In this document: in pieces, positions 1 through 8,124 of the stretch
Numbering within the stretch: the stretch's first letter is position 1
Layout: every line of letters begins with the position of its first letter
Origin: Kurthia populi
GTDB lineage: Bacteria > Bacillota > Bacilli > Bacillales_A > Planococcaceae
NCBI RefSeq assembly: GCF_042686175.1
Contig: NZ_JBHUOR010000023.1
Coordinates: forward strand, 1 to 64,000
Length of the DNA stretch: 64,000 nucleotides
Direction: 5' to 3'
Notes under the pieces: generated by a model
Told to the model about the DNA's origin: nothing
The model's database searches: none
What the model saw: the letters and a program-made list of their open reading frames with translations, nothing else
Program-made: the position numbers and the translations under genes

Positions 1-49
1 TAAATCCCTGTACAATCGCTAATTTTAATGCGCTCGTAAATTTCGTCAT
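1..49 (-). CDS. 5' end of an unidentified gene, cut by the window edge
   Basis: An ATG at 47-49 (minus strand) opens a frame that runs off the window after 16 codons (MTKFTSALKLAIVQGF). A good ribosome binding site (GGAGGTG) lies about 8 nt upstream. The N-terminus is basic and then turns hydrophobic, but it is too short to assign. It follows queT on the same strand with a 77-bp gap, so read-through from queT is possible. A 12-bp-arm palindrome sits immediately upstream and touches the ribosome binding site. Confidence 0.6.
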   Translation of the reverse strand, partial: MTKFTSALKLAIVQGF

Positions 50-64
50 AAAAAAACCACACCT

Positions 65-93
65 CCAATTGTTAGATTGTGTCTAACAATTGG
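65..93 (-). promoter_or_regulatory. Perfect 12-bp-arm palindrome upstream of the partial gene
   Basis: Arms at 65-76 and 82-93 are exact inverted repeats around a 5-nt centre (TTAGACACAATCTAA core). On the minus strand the 3' arm runs directly into the GGAGGTG ribosome binding site. This arrangement suits a MarR- or TetR-type operator, or an RNA hairpin that hides the ribosome binding site. No T-run follows, so it is not a simple terminator. Confidence 0.5.
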
Positions 94-126
94 GGTGCAG
101 TTCAGTGTGGGGAGTGCCTTCTTTTT

Positions 127-636
127 TTAAATCAATTCCTTAAAGTTCAAGCGTTTGTTGAGGGCTTTCATAATTGGAATACCAGCAAGTAGCACAACAA
201 ATTCGCCAACTGCACATGTAAACCATGTTAGCAGGAAGGGAAGTTGAAAGGCTAAATGTAGCTCAAACGCAATAATCGACATCGTGAATGTAAAGACAAG
301 CATCGTCGCGATCATACGCGCTGTTTCACCCTTAATATAGCGACTGATTAAAATAACGGCAACAAGTGAAATCACTGTTTGACCAACGCCGAATACTAAA
401 TCATACCAACCAAGTGGTGAAAATAAATTCGTTATGAAAACACCTAACACGATAGGAACGATATATTTTTTATTGAACGCAATTAAATGATTGAACATTT
501 CAGCAACACGGAATTGAATCTGCGTAAAACCAAAAGGTGCAACGAGCATGGCAACGGCAACATAGAGTGCTGCGATGATGCCACTGATTGCGATAGATCG
601 TACTTTAGAAGACGATCGTTGTATTGTATTTTGCAT
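127..636 (-). CDS. queT: Queuosine precursor ECF transporter, substrate-binding S component QueT
   Basis: A 169-aa integral membrane protein with five to six hydrophobic segments. It matches the QueT (DUF988) family of energy-coupling-factor S components, including the conserved FGFTQIQFRVAEM stretch near residues 35-47 and the FGVGQTVIS stretch near 82-90. The family captures queuosine precursors such as preQ1 and works with the shared EcfA/A'/T module, which is not in this window. A preQ1-I riboswitch and a consensus-like promoter lie directly upstream, which supports the substrate assignment independently. The ATG at 636 is preceded by a GGAGC ribosome binding site that is the tail of the riboswitch. 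Confidence 0.93.
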   Translation of the reverse strand: MQNTIQRSSSKVRSIAISGIIAALYVAVAMLVAPFGFTQIQFRVAEMFNHLIAFNKKYIVPIVLGVFITNLFSPLGWYDLVFGVGQTVISLVAVILISRYIKGETARMIATMLVFTFTMSIIAFELHLAFQLPFLLTWFTCAVGEFVVLLAGIPIMKALNKRLNFKELI

Positions 637-648
637 ATTTTTTTCGCT

Positions 649-687
649 CCTTAGTTTTTTTACGTGGGATGGTCTCGAACCACGGTC
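649..687 (-). promoter_or_regulatory. PreQ1-I riboswitch controlling queT
   Basis: Read on the minus strand, the leader shows the compact preQ1 class I layout. A CGTGG/CCACG stem (684-680 with 667-663) encloses TTCGAGACCAT, followed by an A-rich tail TAAAAAAACTAAGGAG. The A-rich tail is the part that docks into the stem minor groove in this class, and here its end is the queT ribosome binding site. Ligand binding would therefore be expected to occlude translation initiation. No separate terminator is visible between the aptamer and the start codon. Confidence 0.88.
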
Positions 688-695
688 AGAAGTAT

Positions 696-724
696 ATTTT
701 AGCGATTTTTATAAAGAAAGTCAA
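696..724 (-). promoter_or_regulatory. Sigma-A-type promoter of queT
   Basis: On the minus strand TTGACT (724-719) and TAAAAT (701-696) are separated by exactly 17 nt. The predicted start lies near 689, just where the preQ1 aptamer begins. Confidence 0.75.
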
Positions 725-839
725 AAAAGACGTAAAATGTTCATGCCATAAAAGTGTTGTTAAAACTAAATTTTTATGCTTTAATACTTTAAAGCGTAAC
801 TGTTTAACGTATAAAATTATCTAAATATTCATAATTTTA

Positions 840-868
840 TTGACGATTTAATTTTCAGTTGCAATAAT
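840..868 (+). promoter_or_regulatory. Promoter of the trpX-type ABC operon
   Basis: TTGACG at 840-845 and AATAAT at 863-868 with 17-nt spacing, 38 nt before the first start codon. No T-box or other long leader fits between this promoter and the gene. Confidence 0.6.
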
Positions 869-905
869 AGCAAATAAGACTACATAGAACATGGGGGAAA
901 TAGGG

Positions 906-1895
906 ATGAAGAAACGTTTTAGCTTACTAGCATTAACAGCGACAGCAGCGTTAGCACTAGCTGCATGTGGCGGGGATAAAGCAGCAGATGACAGTTCAAA
1001 AGCAGAGTCAGGTGACAAAACATATAATGTTGGCATTTTACAATATGTGGAGCACCCTTCGTTAAATGAAGCAACAAAAGGTTTTAAAGCAGCGCTTGAT
1101 GAAGCGGGTCTTGACGTGAAATATCAGGAGGAAAATGCACAGGGTGATGCGAGTATTAATACGACAGCGGCAAATAACTTAGTCGCAGCAGCACCAGATG
1201 TTATTTTCACAAATGCAACTCCATCTGCACAAGCTGTGGCGGCAGCAACGTCAGATATTCCAACCTTATTTACATCTGTAACAGATGCGGTAGGTGCGGA
1301 ACTAATCGATTCAATGGAAAAACCAGGCGGCAATGTAACCGGTACAGTAGATACACATCCAGATGCGATTCCAAATACAGTGAAGTTTTTAGCGGAGGAA
1401 TTAGAGGCGAAAAAAATTGGCATGGTCTTTAACTCAGGTGAGCAAAATTCACGTGTGCAAGTAGATCGTGCGAAAGAAGCAGCAAAAGAGAATGGTGTCA
1501 CAATCGTTGAGGCATCAGCTTCTACTTCAGCAGAAGTAAAACAAGCAACGGAATCATTAGTTGATAAAGTAGATGCATTCTACATTATCACAGATAATAC
1601 AGTAGTTTCAGCATTAGAGTCTGTATTAGACGTAGCAGAAGCAAAGAAAAAACCAGTTATGGTTGGTGAGCTTGATTCTGTAGCACGTGGTGGTTTAGGT
1701 GCTTACGGCTTCAGCTATTATGATATTGGTAAAGAAGCGGGCGAAATGGCGGCTGAGATTTTAGAGGACGGTAAAAAACCTGCCGATATTCCAGCAGCAT
1801 ACCCAGCAAATTTAAAATTCGAAATTAATAAAGAAACTGCAGATAAATTAGGCATCGACATCGATAAAGACTGGGATGCAGAGGTAGTTGAATAA
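906..1895 (+). CDS. trpX: ABC transporter substrate-binding lipoprotein (TrpX-like)
   Basis: A 329-aa protein with a lipoprotein signal peptide; the lipobox LAAC places the lipidated cysteine at residue 21. The mature part matches the ABC_sub_bind family (PF04392): VGILQYVEHPSLNEA at the start and the DAIPNTVKFL region in the middle. In streptococci members of this family bind tryptophan (TrpX); the substrate here is not shown by the sequence. I chose the ATG at 906 because the upstream in-frame ATG (891) lies in the GGGGGAAATAGGG ribosome binding region and would spoil the signal peptide. It heads a three-gene operon with its permease and ATPase. Confidence 0.82.
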   Translation: MKKRFSLLALTATAALALAACGGDKAADDSSKAESGDKTYNVGILQYVEHPSLNEATKGFKAALDEAGLDVKYQEENAQGDASINTTAANNLVAAAPDVIFTNATPSAQAVAAATSDIPTLFTSVTDAVGAELIDSMEKPGGNVTGTVDTHPDAIPNTVKFLAEELEAKKIGMVFNSGEQNSRVQVDRAKEAAKENGVTIVEASASTSAEVKQATESLVDKVDAFYIITDNTVVSALESVLDVAEAKKKPVMVGELDSVARGGLGAYGFSYYDIGKEAGEMAAEILEDGKKPADIPAAYPANLKFEINKETADKLGIDIDKDWDAEVVE

Positions 1896-1912
1896 ATAGG
1901 AGATGATTCAGT

Positions 1913-2944
1913 ATGTTTACAGCACTCTTTGGATCTGTTGAACAGGGGATTATCTACGCAATTATGGCACTTGGCGTGTACCTTACATTCCGGGTTTTAG
2001 ATTTTCCAGACTTAACAGTAGACGGTAGCTTTGTAACGGGCGCTGCAACAGCCGCGACGATGATTACATTTGGTTATAATCCATTACTTGCAACATTATG
2101 TGCACTACTAGCGGGCTTTGTCGCTGGTAGCATCACAGGGATTTTACACACGAAAGCACATATTAATGAGCTTTTAGCCGGGATTTTAATGATGATTGCA
2201 CTGTATTCGATTAATCTTCGAATTATGGGCTTAACGACAGAAAATGCTGTAGGACGACCAAATATTCCATTATCGAATTCAGATACCGTATTCACGATGC
2301 TACATAATTTTTGGTCAAAATTAGGCATTGATGACACACTTAACAATCTTTTAGCCGCAACAGGCTTAACGAGCTTACCTCGTACATGGGGTATCGTGAT
2401 TGTGATGTTTATCGTCGTCTTTATTCTTAAATTTATTTTAGACTGGTTCTTAAAAACAGAGTTCGGCTTAGCATTACGCGCTACAGGCGACAATGTGAAA
2501 ATGATTCGTAGCTTTTCAGCGAATACAGATAGTGTGAAAATTTTTGCATTAGGATTATCGAATGCATTAGTGGCATTATCAGGTGCATTAATCGCACAGC
2601 TAAATAAATTTGCGGATGCCGGTATGGGGATTGGGATGATTGTTATCGGCCTTGCATCGGTGATTATCGGAGAAGCTATCTTCGGTAAGAAAACGATTGT
2701 CCGTGCAACACTTGCGGTTATTTTCGGGGCGATTATTTACCGCGTCGTCATTTCACTTGCATTACAAGTGGAATTCCTAGATACAGGTGATTTAAAGTTA
2801 ATTACAGCAATCGTCGTTATTATCGCACTTGTTATTCCATATGCAATGGGTAAATATAAAGAGAAAAAACGTCGTGCAAAACGTCGAGCTGAGCTGATGA
2901 GACAAGTCGCTACGATGCCGGAAGGGGAGAAGCCACTTGCTTAA
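1913..2944 (+). CDS. trpY: ABC transporter permease (TrpY-like)
   Basis: A 343-aa polytopic membrane protein of the BPD_transp_2 / LivH-RbsC permease type, with about eight hydrophobic segments, a LRATGDNVKMIRSF cytoplasmic loop near residue 190, and a basic C-terminal tail (KYKEKKRRAKRRAE). It starts 17 nt after the substrate-binding gene with a ribosome binding site (AGGAGATG). Its last 8 bases overlap the ATPase gene, so the three subunits are translationally linked. The single permease probably acts as a homodimer. Confidence 0.85.
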   Translation: MFTALFGSVEQGIIYAIMALGVYLTFRVLDFPDLTVDGSFVTGAATAATMITFGYNPLLATLCALLAGFVAGSITGILHTKAHINELLAGILMMIALYSINLRIMGLTTENAVGRPNIPLSNSDTVFTMLHNFWSKLGIDDTLNNLLAATGLTSLPRTWGIVIVMFIVVFILKFILDWFLKTEFGLALRATGDNVKMIRSFSANTDSVKIFALGLSNALVALSGALIAQLNKFADAGMGIGMIVIGLASVIIGEAIFGKKTIVRATLAVIFGAIIYRVVISLALQVEFLDTGDLKLITAIVVIIALVIPYAMGKYKEKKRRAKRRAELMRQVATMPEGEKPLA

Positions 2945-3734
2945 TTTACAACATATTCATAAAATTTTTAACGAGGGCACTCCCGATGAAAAAATCGCGC
3001 TTAATCATATTAATTTAACGCTTGAAGCGGGCGATTTTGTGACGATTATTGGGAGTAACGGTGCGGGTAAGTCAACGATGATGAATATGATTTCAGGCGC
3101 ACTCACACCAGATGTGGGCTCGATTACAATTAATCATAAGGACGTCACAGCGCTCCCTGAATATAAGCGCTCAAAATACATTGGTCGCGTATTCCAGGAT
3201 CCAATGGCGGGTACTGCACCGACGATGACGATTCAAGAAAATTTGGCGCTAGCCTATTCGCGTAATAAACCACGTGGCCTGCGTAGTGGTGTATCCAAGG
3301 CACGTAAGGAAATTTTCTTAACGGCACTTGAGTCACTTCACTTAAACTTAGAAAATCGTCTAAATGCTAAGGTTGGGATGCTATCAGGCGGGGAACGTCA
3401 GGCATTATCGCTTTTAATGGCGACCTTTACAAAGCCAGATATTTTACTGCTAGATGAGCATACAGCCGCGCTTGATCCGTCACGCGCCGCGTTGATTACT
3501 GGCCTAACAAAAGAGCTTGTTGAAAAGGATCAATTAACGACGCTAATGATTACGCATGATATGCAGCAAGCGATTGATTTAGGCAATCGCCTAATTATGA
3601 TGGATAAGGGTCAAATCATTTTAGAAGTATCACCTGAGGATAAAAAGAACTTAACAATTGAAGATTTAATGAATGAGTTCCAGCGTATTCGTGGTGAAAA
3701 AATGGTATCGGACCGCGCCTTATTATCGACGTGA
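2937..3734 (+). CDS. trpZ: ABC transporter ATP-binding protein (TrpZ-like)
   Basis: A 265-aa ABC ATPase. The Walker A is GSNGAGKST (about residues 38-46), the signature is LSGGERQAL, the Walker B is ILLLDEHTAALD, and the switch histidine is in ITHDMQQA. The Walker B region reads DEHTAALDP where most ABC proteins have DEPTxxLDP, which is typical for this subfamily. The gene starts at a TTG inside the permease gene. It closes the operon and is followed by a strong terminator. Confidence 0.88.
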   Translation: MLNLQHIHKIFNEGTPDEKIALNHINLTLEAGDFVTIIGSNGAGKSTMMNMISGALTPDVGSITINHKDVTALPEYKRSKYIGRVFQDPMAGTAPTMTIQENLALAYSRNKPRGLRSGVSKARKEIFLTALESLHLNLENRLNAKVGMLSGGERQALSLLMATFTKPDILLLDEHTAALDPSRAALITGLTKELVEKDQLTTLMITHDMQQAIDLGNRLIMMDKGQIILEVSPEDKKNLTIEDLMNEFQRIRGEKMVSDRALLST

Positions 3735-3743
3735 AAAATGCAG

Positions 3744-3783
3744 ACACTTTCAAAGATGTACAAATCTTTGAAAGTGTTTTTTT
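3744..3783 (+). terminator. Rho-independent terminator after the trpXYZ-like operon
   Basis: Twelve-bp perfect arms (ACACTTTCAAAG at 3744-3755, its complement at 3766-3777) followed by six T residues. Confidence 0.9.
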
Positions 3784-3789
3784 GTATAA

Positions 3790-3934
3790 CAAAAGAGACT
3801 GGGACAAAACACGTCATTTTCCTTTTTTTTTCGCGTGCGCAATGAAAAACCGGAACCGCGCTATGGCACGATTCCGGTTTTTCTTATACTCCTAGGAGCG
3901 GCTGTTTTTACACGTATGTCAAAGCCTCTGTGTT
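3790..3934 (-). repeat. Double-hairpin AAAAGAGGCT repeat, copy 1
   Basis: One of three copies in the window (others at 26578-26714 and 52686-52809, opposite orientation). The outer ends resemble GAGGCTTTGACATA and TTTTGTCCCAGTCTCTTTT. The centre is a long hairpin with AAAAACCGGAA and TTCCGGTTTTT arms that can terminate transcription both ways. It fills the gap between the convergent ABC operon and ilvA and probably serves as the ilvA terminator. Confidence 0.75.
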
Positions 3935-3949
3935 TATTTATGGACTGAA

Positions 3950-5209
3950 TTAAACGAGTAATGTAAATAAAGTGCTGTCATTATTAACTTCCATATAATC
4001 AAAGCCATTTGATTTAAAGCGTGCGAGCAGCGCATTGTAGTCGCCAGGATGTTTTAACTCGATGCCGACTAATGCAGGGCCGCTTTCTTTATTGTTTTTC
4101 TTCGTATATTCAAATGTTGTAATATCATCATTTGGACCAAGCACCTCTGTTAGGAACTGGCGAAGTGCGCCGGCACGTTGTGGGAAGCTGACGATGAAGT
4201 AATAAAGTAGCCCTTCATGAATCAATGACTTCTCTTTGATTTCCTGCATACGACCAATATCATTGTTACCGCCGCTGATAATACAAACAACGGCTTTGCC
4301 TTTGATTTGATCCTTGTAGTAATCAAGTGCAGACACGGATAATGCGCCCGCTGGTTCAGCGACGATGGCTTGCTTATTATAAAGCTCTAAAATAGACGTA
4401 CACACTTTACCTTCTGGCACGACAACGATGTCATCGACCAATTGCTCACAAATTTTTGATGTAAGTTCACCGGCACATTGTACAGCAGCGCCATCGACGA
4501 ACTTATCAATTTTTGGTAGCTCGACTGGATGATGCTCAGCAAGTGCTGCTTTCATGCTGGCAGCTCCTGCAGGTTCGACGCCAATAATTTGAGATTTAGG
4601 AGACAAATTTTTAATATATGTTGAGACACCAGAAATCAGTCCGCCACCGCCAATACTACCGAAAATGTAGTCGATTGGCTCCTCAATATCATTCATAATT
4701 TCTACGGCAACGGTGCCCTGACCCGCAATAACATCTAAGTCATCAAATGGGTGAATGAAGATATGATTTTCGGCTTCGCAAAATTCCTGTGCCGCTTTAG
4801 AAGAGGCATCAAATGTATCACCTGCTAAAATAATTTCAACATAGTCGCGTCCAAACATGCGTACTTGCTCGATTTTTTGATTCGGCGTAGTCGTTGGCAT
4901 AAAGATATGCGCGTGAATGCCTAGATGGGCACACGCGAAAGCAACGCCTTGTGCATGATTTCCTGCTGATGCACATACGACGCCACTTTCACGGGCAGTC
5001 TCCTCAATTGTTTTAATTTTATAGAATGCACCACGTAATTTAAATGAACGTACATGTTGTAAGTCCTCACGTTTTAAATAGACGGTACAATCGTATTTTT
5101 TTGATAAGAAATCATCCTTCTCAAGCGGGGTGTGTTTGACGACATCTTTTAATAATTGATGTGCGATTAACACATTCTCAACTTGAACGCGTTTTTCAGT
5201 TGCTTCCAT
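3950..5209 (-). CDS. ilvA: Threonine ammonia-lyase (threonine dehydratase)
   Basis: A 419-aa PLP enzyme, about the normal length for Bacillus IlvA. It deaminates threonine to 2-oxobutanoate, the first committed step to isoleucine. The PLP lysine is K57 in SFKLRGA. The phosphate-binding glycine loop is GSIGGGGLISG near residue 185, and CIISGGNND follows near residue 310. A C-terminal ACT-like regulatory domain of about 85 residues (from LLYYFIVSFPQRAGALRQF) is present, so this is the allosterically regulated biosynthetic type, not the short catabolic one. A clear ribosome binding site (AGGAGG) precedes the ATG. It stands alone, without ilvBCD or leu genes nearby. Confidence 0.93.
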   Translation of the reverse strand: MEATEKRVQVENVLIAHQLLKDVVKHTPLEKDDFLSKKYDCTVYLKREDLQHVRSFKLRGAFYKIKTIEETARESGVVCASAGNHAQGVAFACAHLGIHAHIFMPTTTPNQKIEQVRMFGRDYVEIILAGDTFDASSKAAQEFCEAENHIFIHPFDDLDVIAGQGTVAVEIMNDIEEPIDYIFGSIGGGGLISGVSTYIKNLSPKSQIIGVEPAGAASMKAALAEHHPVELPKIDKFVDGAAVQCAGELTSKICEQLVDDIVVVPEGKVCTSILELYNKQAIVAEPAGALSVSALDYYKDQIKGKAVVCIISGGNNDIGRMQEIKEKSLIHEGLLYYFIVSFPQRAGALRQFLTEVLGPNDDITTFEYTKKNNKESGPALVGIELKHPGDYNALLARFKSNGFDYMEVNNDSTLFTLLV

Positions 5210-5425
5210 AGTATTGCCTCCTAGGTAAAATTATATTTGTTCATTTTAACATACTATTCCTAATAAAGTACGCAATTTTTAGTCAATTCAAAATATTTCG
5301 TTCATTATGCAGAAGAAAAGCGTTGTAGTGAGGTGGCCACGTTTTTTGAAAGCACCTACTGCCTTGTCAAAAGCAGAAATGTGTATAATAGAGGATAGAT
5401 GATTTTTGAACGGAGGAAGTAATAC

Positions 5426-7636
5426 ATGGATTTTTTTAAGACGATGGAGCGTGTGACGGGTGTGGATCTAAATGATGTACAACGTAAGGCCGTACAATGT
5501 GCGGACGGGCCATTGTTGTTACTCGCATCACCTGGTTCTGGGAAAACGACGACATTAAATATGAAAATTGGCTATTTATTACTTGAGAAAAAAATCGCAC
5601 CACAGCGCATTTTAGCAATGACGTTTAGTAAAGCGGCGGCACGTGATATGAGTGAGCGCTTTGAACGCTTTTTTGGCACATTGACGCATGAACGTATTCA
5701 TTTCTCAACGATTCATAGCTTGGCTTATCAAATTGTGCGGCAATATTTTTATAAAACCGGTCGTCAGTTCCGTTTAATTGAAGGTACGAAGGATATGCAG
5801 TGGAATAAAAAAATCATTTTACGTAATCTCTTTACAGAAAAGCGAAAAACGCAGCCAACAGAAGATGAGATGGATGAGCTGTTGACGTATATTAGCTATG
5901 TGAAAAACCGTATGCTAGAAGGTGAGCGTTTAAAGGAAGCTCCTTGTAGTCTAACGGATGCGGCAGAAATTTTAACTCGCTATGAGGAATTCAAGCGCCG
6001 TGATGGGGTCAATGTGCTCTTAGATTTTGATGATATGCTAACATATTGCTATGAGATTTTACGCGATGACGAAGCAATTCGCACACATTATCAGCAGCAG
6101 TTTGAATATGTTTTAACCGATGAGGGCCAGGATAATTCTGTTATTCAGCATGAAATTGTCCGTATTTTAGCGGCACCACATAATAATTTGTGTATTGTAG
6201 CAGATGATGACCAATCGATTTTTTCTTGGCGAGGCTCAGATGTAGAAAAGTTACTCGAGTTTCCAAAAGTCTATCCAGATGCAGTCGTACTGACGATGGC
6301 ACAAAATTATCGCTCGACAAAGGAAATTACCGATGTGGCAGACCATTTTATTAAGCGCAATAAAAAGCGCTATGATAAGAAAATGTTTACTGAAAATGGG
6401 CATGGGCGGCCACCAATCATTCATAATATGCGCCGTTATACGTTACAGCTCAATTATGTAGTAGAGGAAATTGAACGTACACAAGATGCGGGGGAAATTG
6501 CGGTATTGTATCGTAATAATACATCTGCTATCCGACTTGTAGATGCGCTTGAAAAGCATCAAATTCCATTTTATATGAAGGAAGTCGATGTGAAGTTTTT
6601 CCGTCATTTCATTATTGAAGATATTTTAAACTTTATGCGTCTGACATTTAATGATAAGCGAGCGGATATTTTAGAGCGCATTTACCCGAAAATGAATGCC
6701 TATATTAAAAAAGCGCAAATCACACAGTTGCTAAATAAAAATGACCGTACGACGTCTGTTTTCGATCAGCTTGCGACAAATGTGCATGCGCCTTATCAGG
6801 AGCAGGCACTTCGCAAGGCGAAAAAGAAAATTCGTACATTAAAAGATTTGCCACCAAAGGACGCCATTCAAATGATTCGTCATGACTTAGGTTATGAGAA
6901 GAGCTTGCAGCGTACGGCAGAGCATTTGAAATTAAATGAGGACCGTTTACTTGGTATCGTCACGCAGCTCGAGTATATTGCGGAGGGATTACCGGATTTA
7001 ACGGCATTCGCGAAGCGTCTGACACGTCTTGAGGAAATTATGCGACAATCAAACGAGAAGCGCCCTGGGGTGGTGACATTGTCGACGTTCCATAGTGCCA
7101 AAGGGTTAGAGTTTGACCGGGTATATATGATAGACCTTGTGGATGGCATTATTCCAGCGCCAGATGATATTAAGGAATACAAAGACGGTAAAGAAGCGAA
7201 GATGGAAGAGGCTGTGCGCTTGTTTTATGTCGGTATGACGCGTGCCAAAACGAGATTAGAGCTATTAACCTATGAGCAAAATAATGAAGAAAAAACGGCA
7301 CCCTCTGTCTTCTTAGATGATGTGAAAGCTATCTTACAAGGTGAGAAGGTAAAAGACTTTGATTTTAAGGAGCCAGCAATTGAACGTAAGGCAGTAGTGA
7401 CAAATAAATCCTATCAGCAAAAAAAAGTGGCACGTGACATTCCAGAGGATGCAATTACAGAACGTAGTGACTTGCATCGTGGCATGGAAATTGAACATCA
7501 TTTATATAGTAAAGGCTATATTAAACGAATTAATGGCAATGAGATTGAACTAGTTTTTGAGCATTATGGTACGAAGCAATTTATGATTGATTTTTGTTTG
7601 CAAAAAGGAATGCTTCGTCGTGTTGGAGAGGTTTAG
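5426..7636 (+). CDS. UvrD/Rep-family ATP-dependent DNA helicase (YjcD-like)
   Basis: A 736-aa superfamily 1A 3'-5' helicase. Motif I is ASPGSGKTT (residues 34-42), motif II is TDEGQDNS, motif III is ADDDQSIFSWRGSD, motif IV QNYRSTKEI, motif V STFHSAKGLEFDRVYM and motif VI VGMTRAKTRL. All catalytic residues are present. The C-terminal 50 residues (HLYSKGYIKRINGNEIELVFEHYG) form the small beta-rich tail seen in PcrA/YjcD. It is shorter than PcrA and lacks a neighbouring ligA, so I favour the YjcD-type paralogue. A TATAAT -10 lies at 5384-5389 and a ribosome binding site (GGAGGAAG) precedes the ATG. A 100-aa gene follows after 2 nt. Confidence 0.9.
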   Translation: MDFFKTMERVTGVDLNDVQRKAVQCADGPLLLLASPGSGKTTTLNMKIGYLLLEKKIAPQRILAMTFSKAAARDMSERFERFFGTLTHERIHFSTIHSLAYQIVRQYFYKTGRQFRLIEGTKDMQWNKKIILRNLFTEKRKTQPTEDEMDELLTYISYVKNRMLEGERLKEAPCSLTDAAEILTRYEEFKRRDGVNVLLDFDDMLTYCYEILRDDEAIRTHYQQQFEYVLTDEGQDNSVIQHEIVRILAAPHNNLCIVADDDQSIFSWRGSDVEKLLEFPKVYPDAVVLTMAQNYRSTKEITDVADHFIKRNKKRYDKKMFTENGHGRPPIIHNMRRYTLQLNYVVEEIERTQDAGEIAVLYRNNTSAIRLVDALEKHQIPFYMKEVDVKFFRHFIIEDILNFMRLTFNDKRADILERIYPKMNAYIKKAQITQLLNKNDRTTSVFDQLATNVHAPYQEQALRKAKKKIRTLKDLPPKDAIQMIRHDLGYEKSLQRTAEHLKLNEDRLLGIVTQLEYIAEGLPDLTAFAKRLTRLEEIMRQSNEKRPGVVTLSTFHSAKGLEFDRVYMIDLVDGIIPAPDDIKEYKDGKEAKMEEAVRLFYVGMTRAKTRLELLTYEQNNEEKTAPSVFLDDVKAILQGEKVKDFDFKEPAIERKAVVTNKSYQQKKVARDIPEDAITERSDLHRGMEIEHHLYSKGYIKRINGNEIELVFEHYGTKQFMIDFCLQKGMLRRVGEV

Positions 7637-7638
7637 CA

Positions 7639-7941
7639 ATGGATGTACAACAAAAAGCACAGCAAACGTTTGAGCGTGTGTTAAAATTTTATGAAAAAGA
7701 TGACCGTGTTGCATTGACGAAGGAAATGCAACAATTAATCGCCTTCGCTGCCAAGCAAGGCTATATTGATTATCAAATGCAGGTATTAATTTCACCGACA
7801 GAATTAGGTGAAGGCCAGATGACACATTTTTTACAAGCGATTATTTCCGCACAGGAAAATAATTGGCGTAAGAAATTACTGACGCATTCAAAAATTATGC
7901 GCCAGTGGTTCCGTTTAAATCGTGTCGTACGAGAATGGTAG
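7639..7941 (+). CDS. Small unidentified protein in operon with the helicase
   Basis: A 100-aa soluble, largely helical protein (MDVQQKAQQTFERVLKFYEKDD at the start, WFRLNRVVREW at the end). I do not recognise the family. The ATG at 7639 follows the helicase stop by 2 nt, with a GGAGAGG ribosome binding site inside the helicase gene; an earlier in-frame ATG at 7594 lies in the helicase gene and has no such site. The tight spacing implies co-translation and perhaps a role with the helicase, which is inference only. Confidence 0.75.
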   Translation: MDVQQKAQQTFERVLKFYEKDDRVALTKEMQQLIAFAAKQGYIDYQMQVLISPTELGEGQMTHFLQAIISAQENNWRKKLLTHSKIMRQWFRLNRVVREW

Positions 7942-8016
7942 AATAAAAAAAGAAGGAATCACGTTGGAACTGATCCACGAAAGTGAGACAAAGAAAAAGA
8001 CACGTTCTTTCAGCTA

Positions 8017-8124
8017 AATTTGACGGACGCTTTCCTGGGGCATGGCGGAAGCCGCCTCGCTCGCAAGCTCACTGCGGGGTCTTCCACTCATGCTAGGGGC
8101 TCCCCTAGGAGTCGCCGTCAAATT
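8017..8124. repeat. Palindromic repeat with TTTGACGG ends, copy 1
   Basis: The ends AATTTGACGG (with one leading A) and CCGTCAAATT form inverted repeats around a very structured centre: GCATG-GGAAG pairs with CTTCC-CATGC, and TCGCTCGCAAGCTC forms an inner loop. Related copies are at 11223-11300 and 21961-22074, always inside the left part of the IS3 derivative. It overlaps the orfB 3' end. Confidence 0.75.

Noticed and set aside
624..824. 66-codon open frame on the plus strand
   Set aside because: It lies antisense to the queT promoter and preQ1 riboswitch, has no ribosome binding site and no recognisable product.
846..862. CodY-like half site (AATTTTCAG) in the trpX-type promoter spacer
   Set aside because: Only 9 of 15 positions match, all in one half; this is expected by chance in AT-rich DNA.
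725..905. T-box or tryptophan-sensing leader before the TrpX-like operon
   Set aside because: No T-box AGGGTGG element, no specifier stem and no terminator; the promoter is only 38 nt before the gene.
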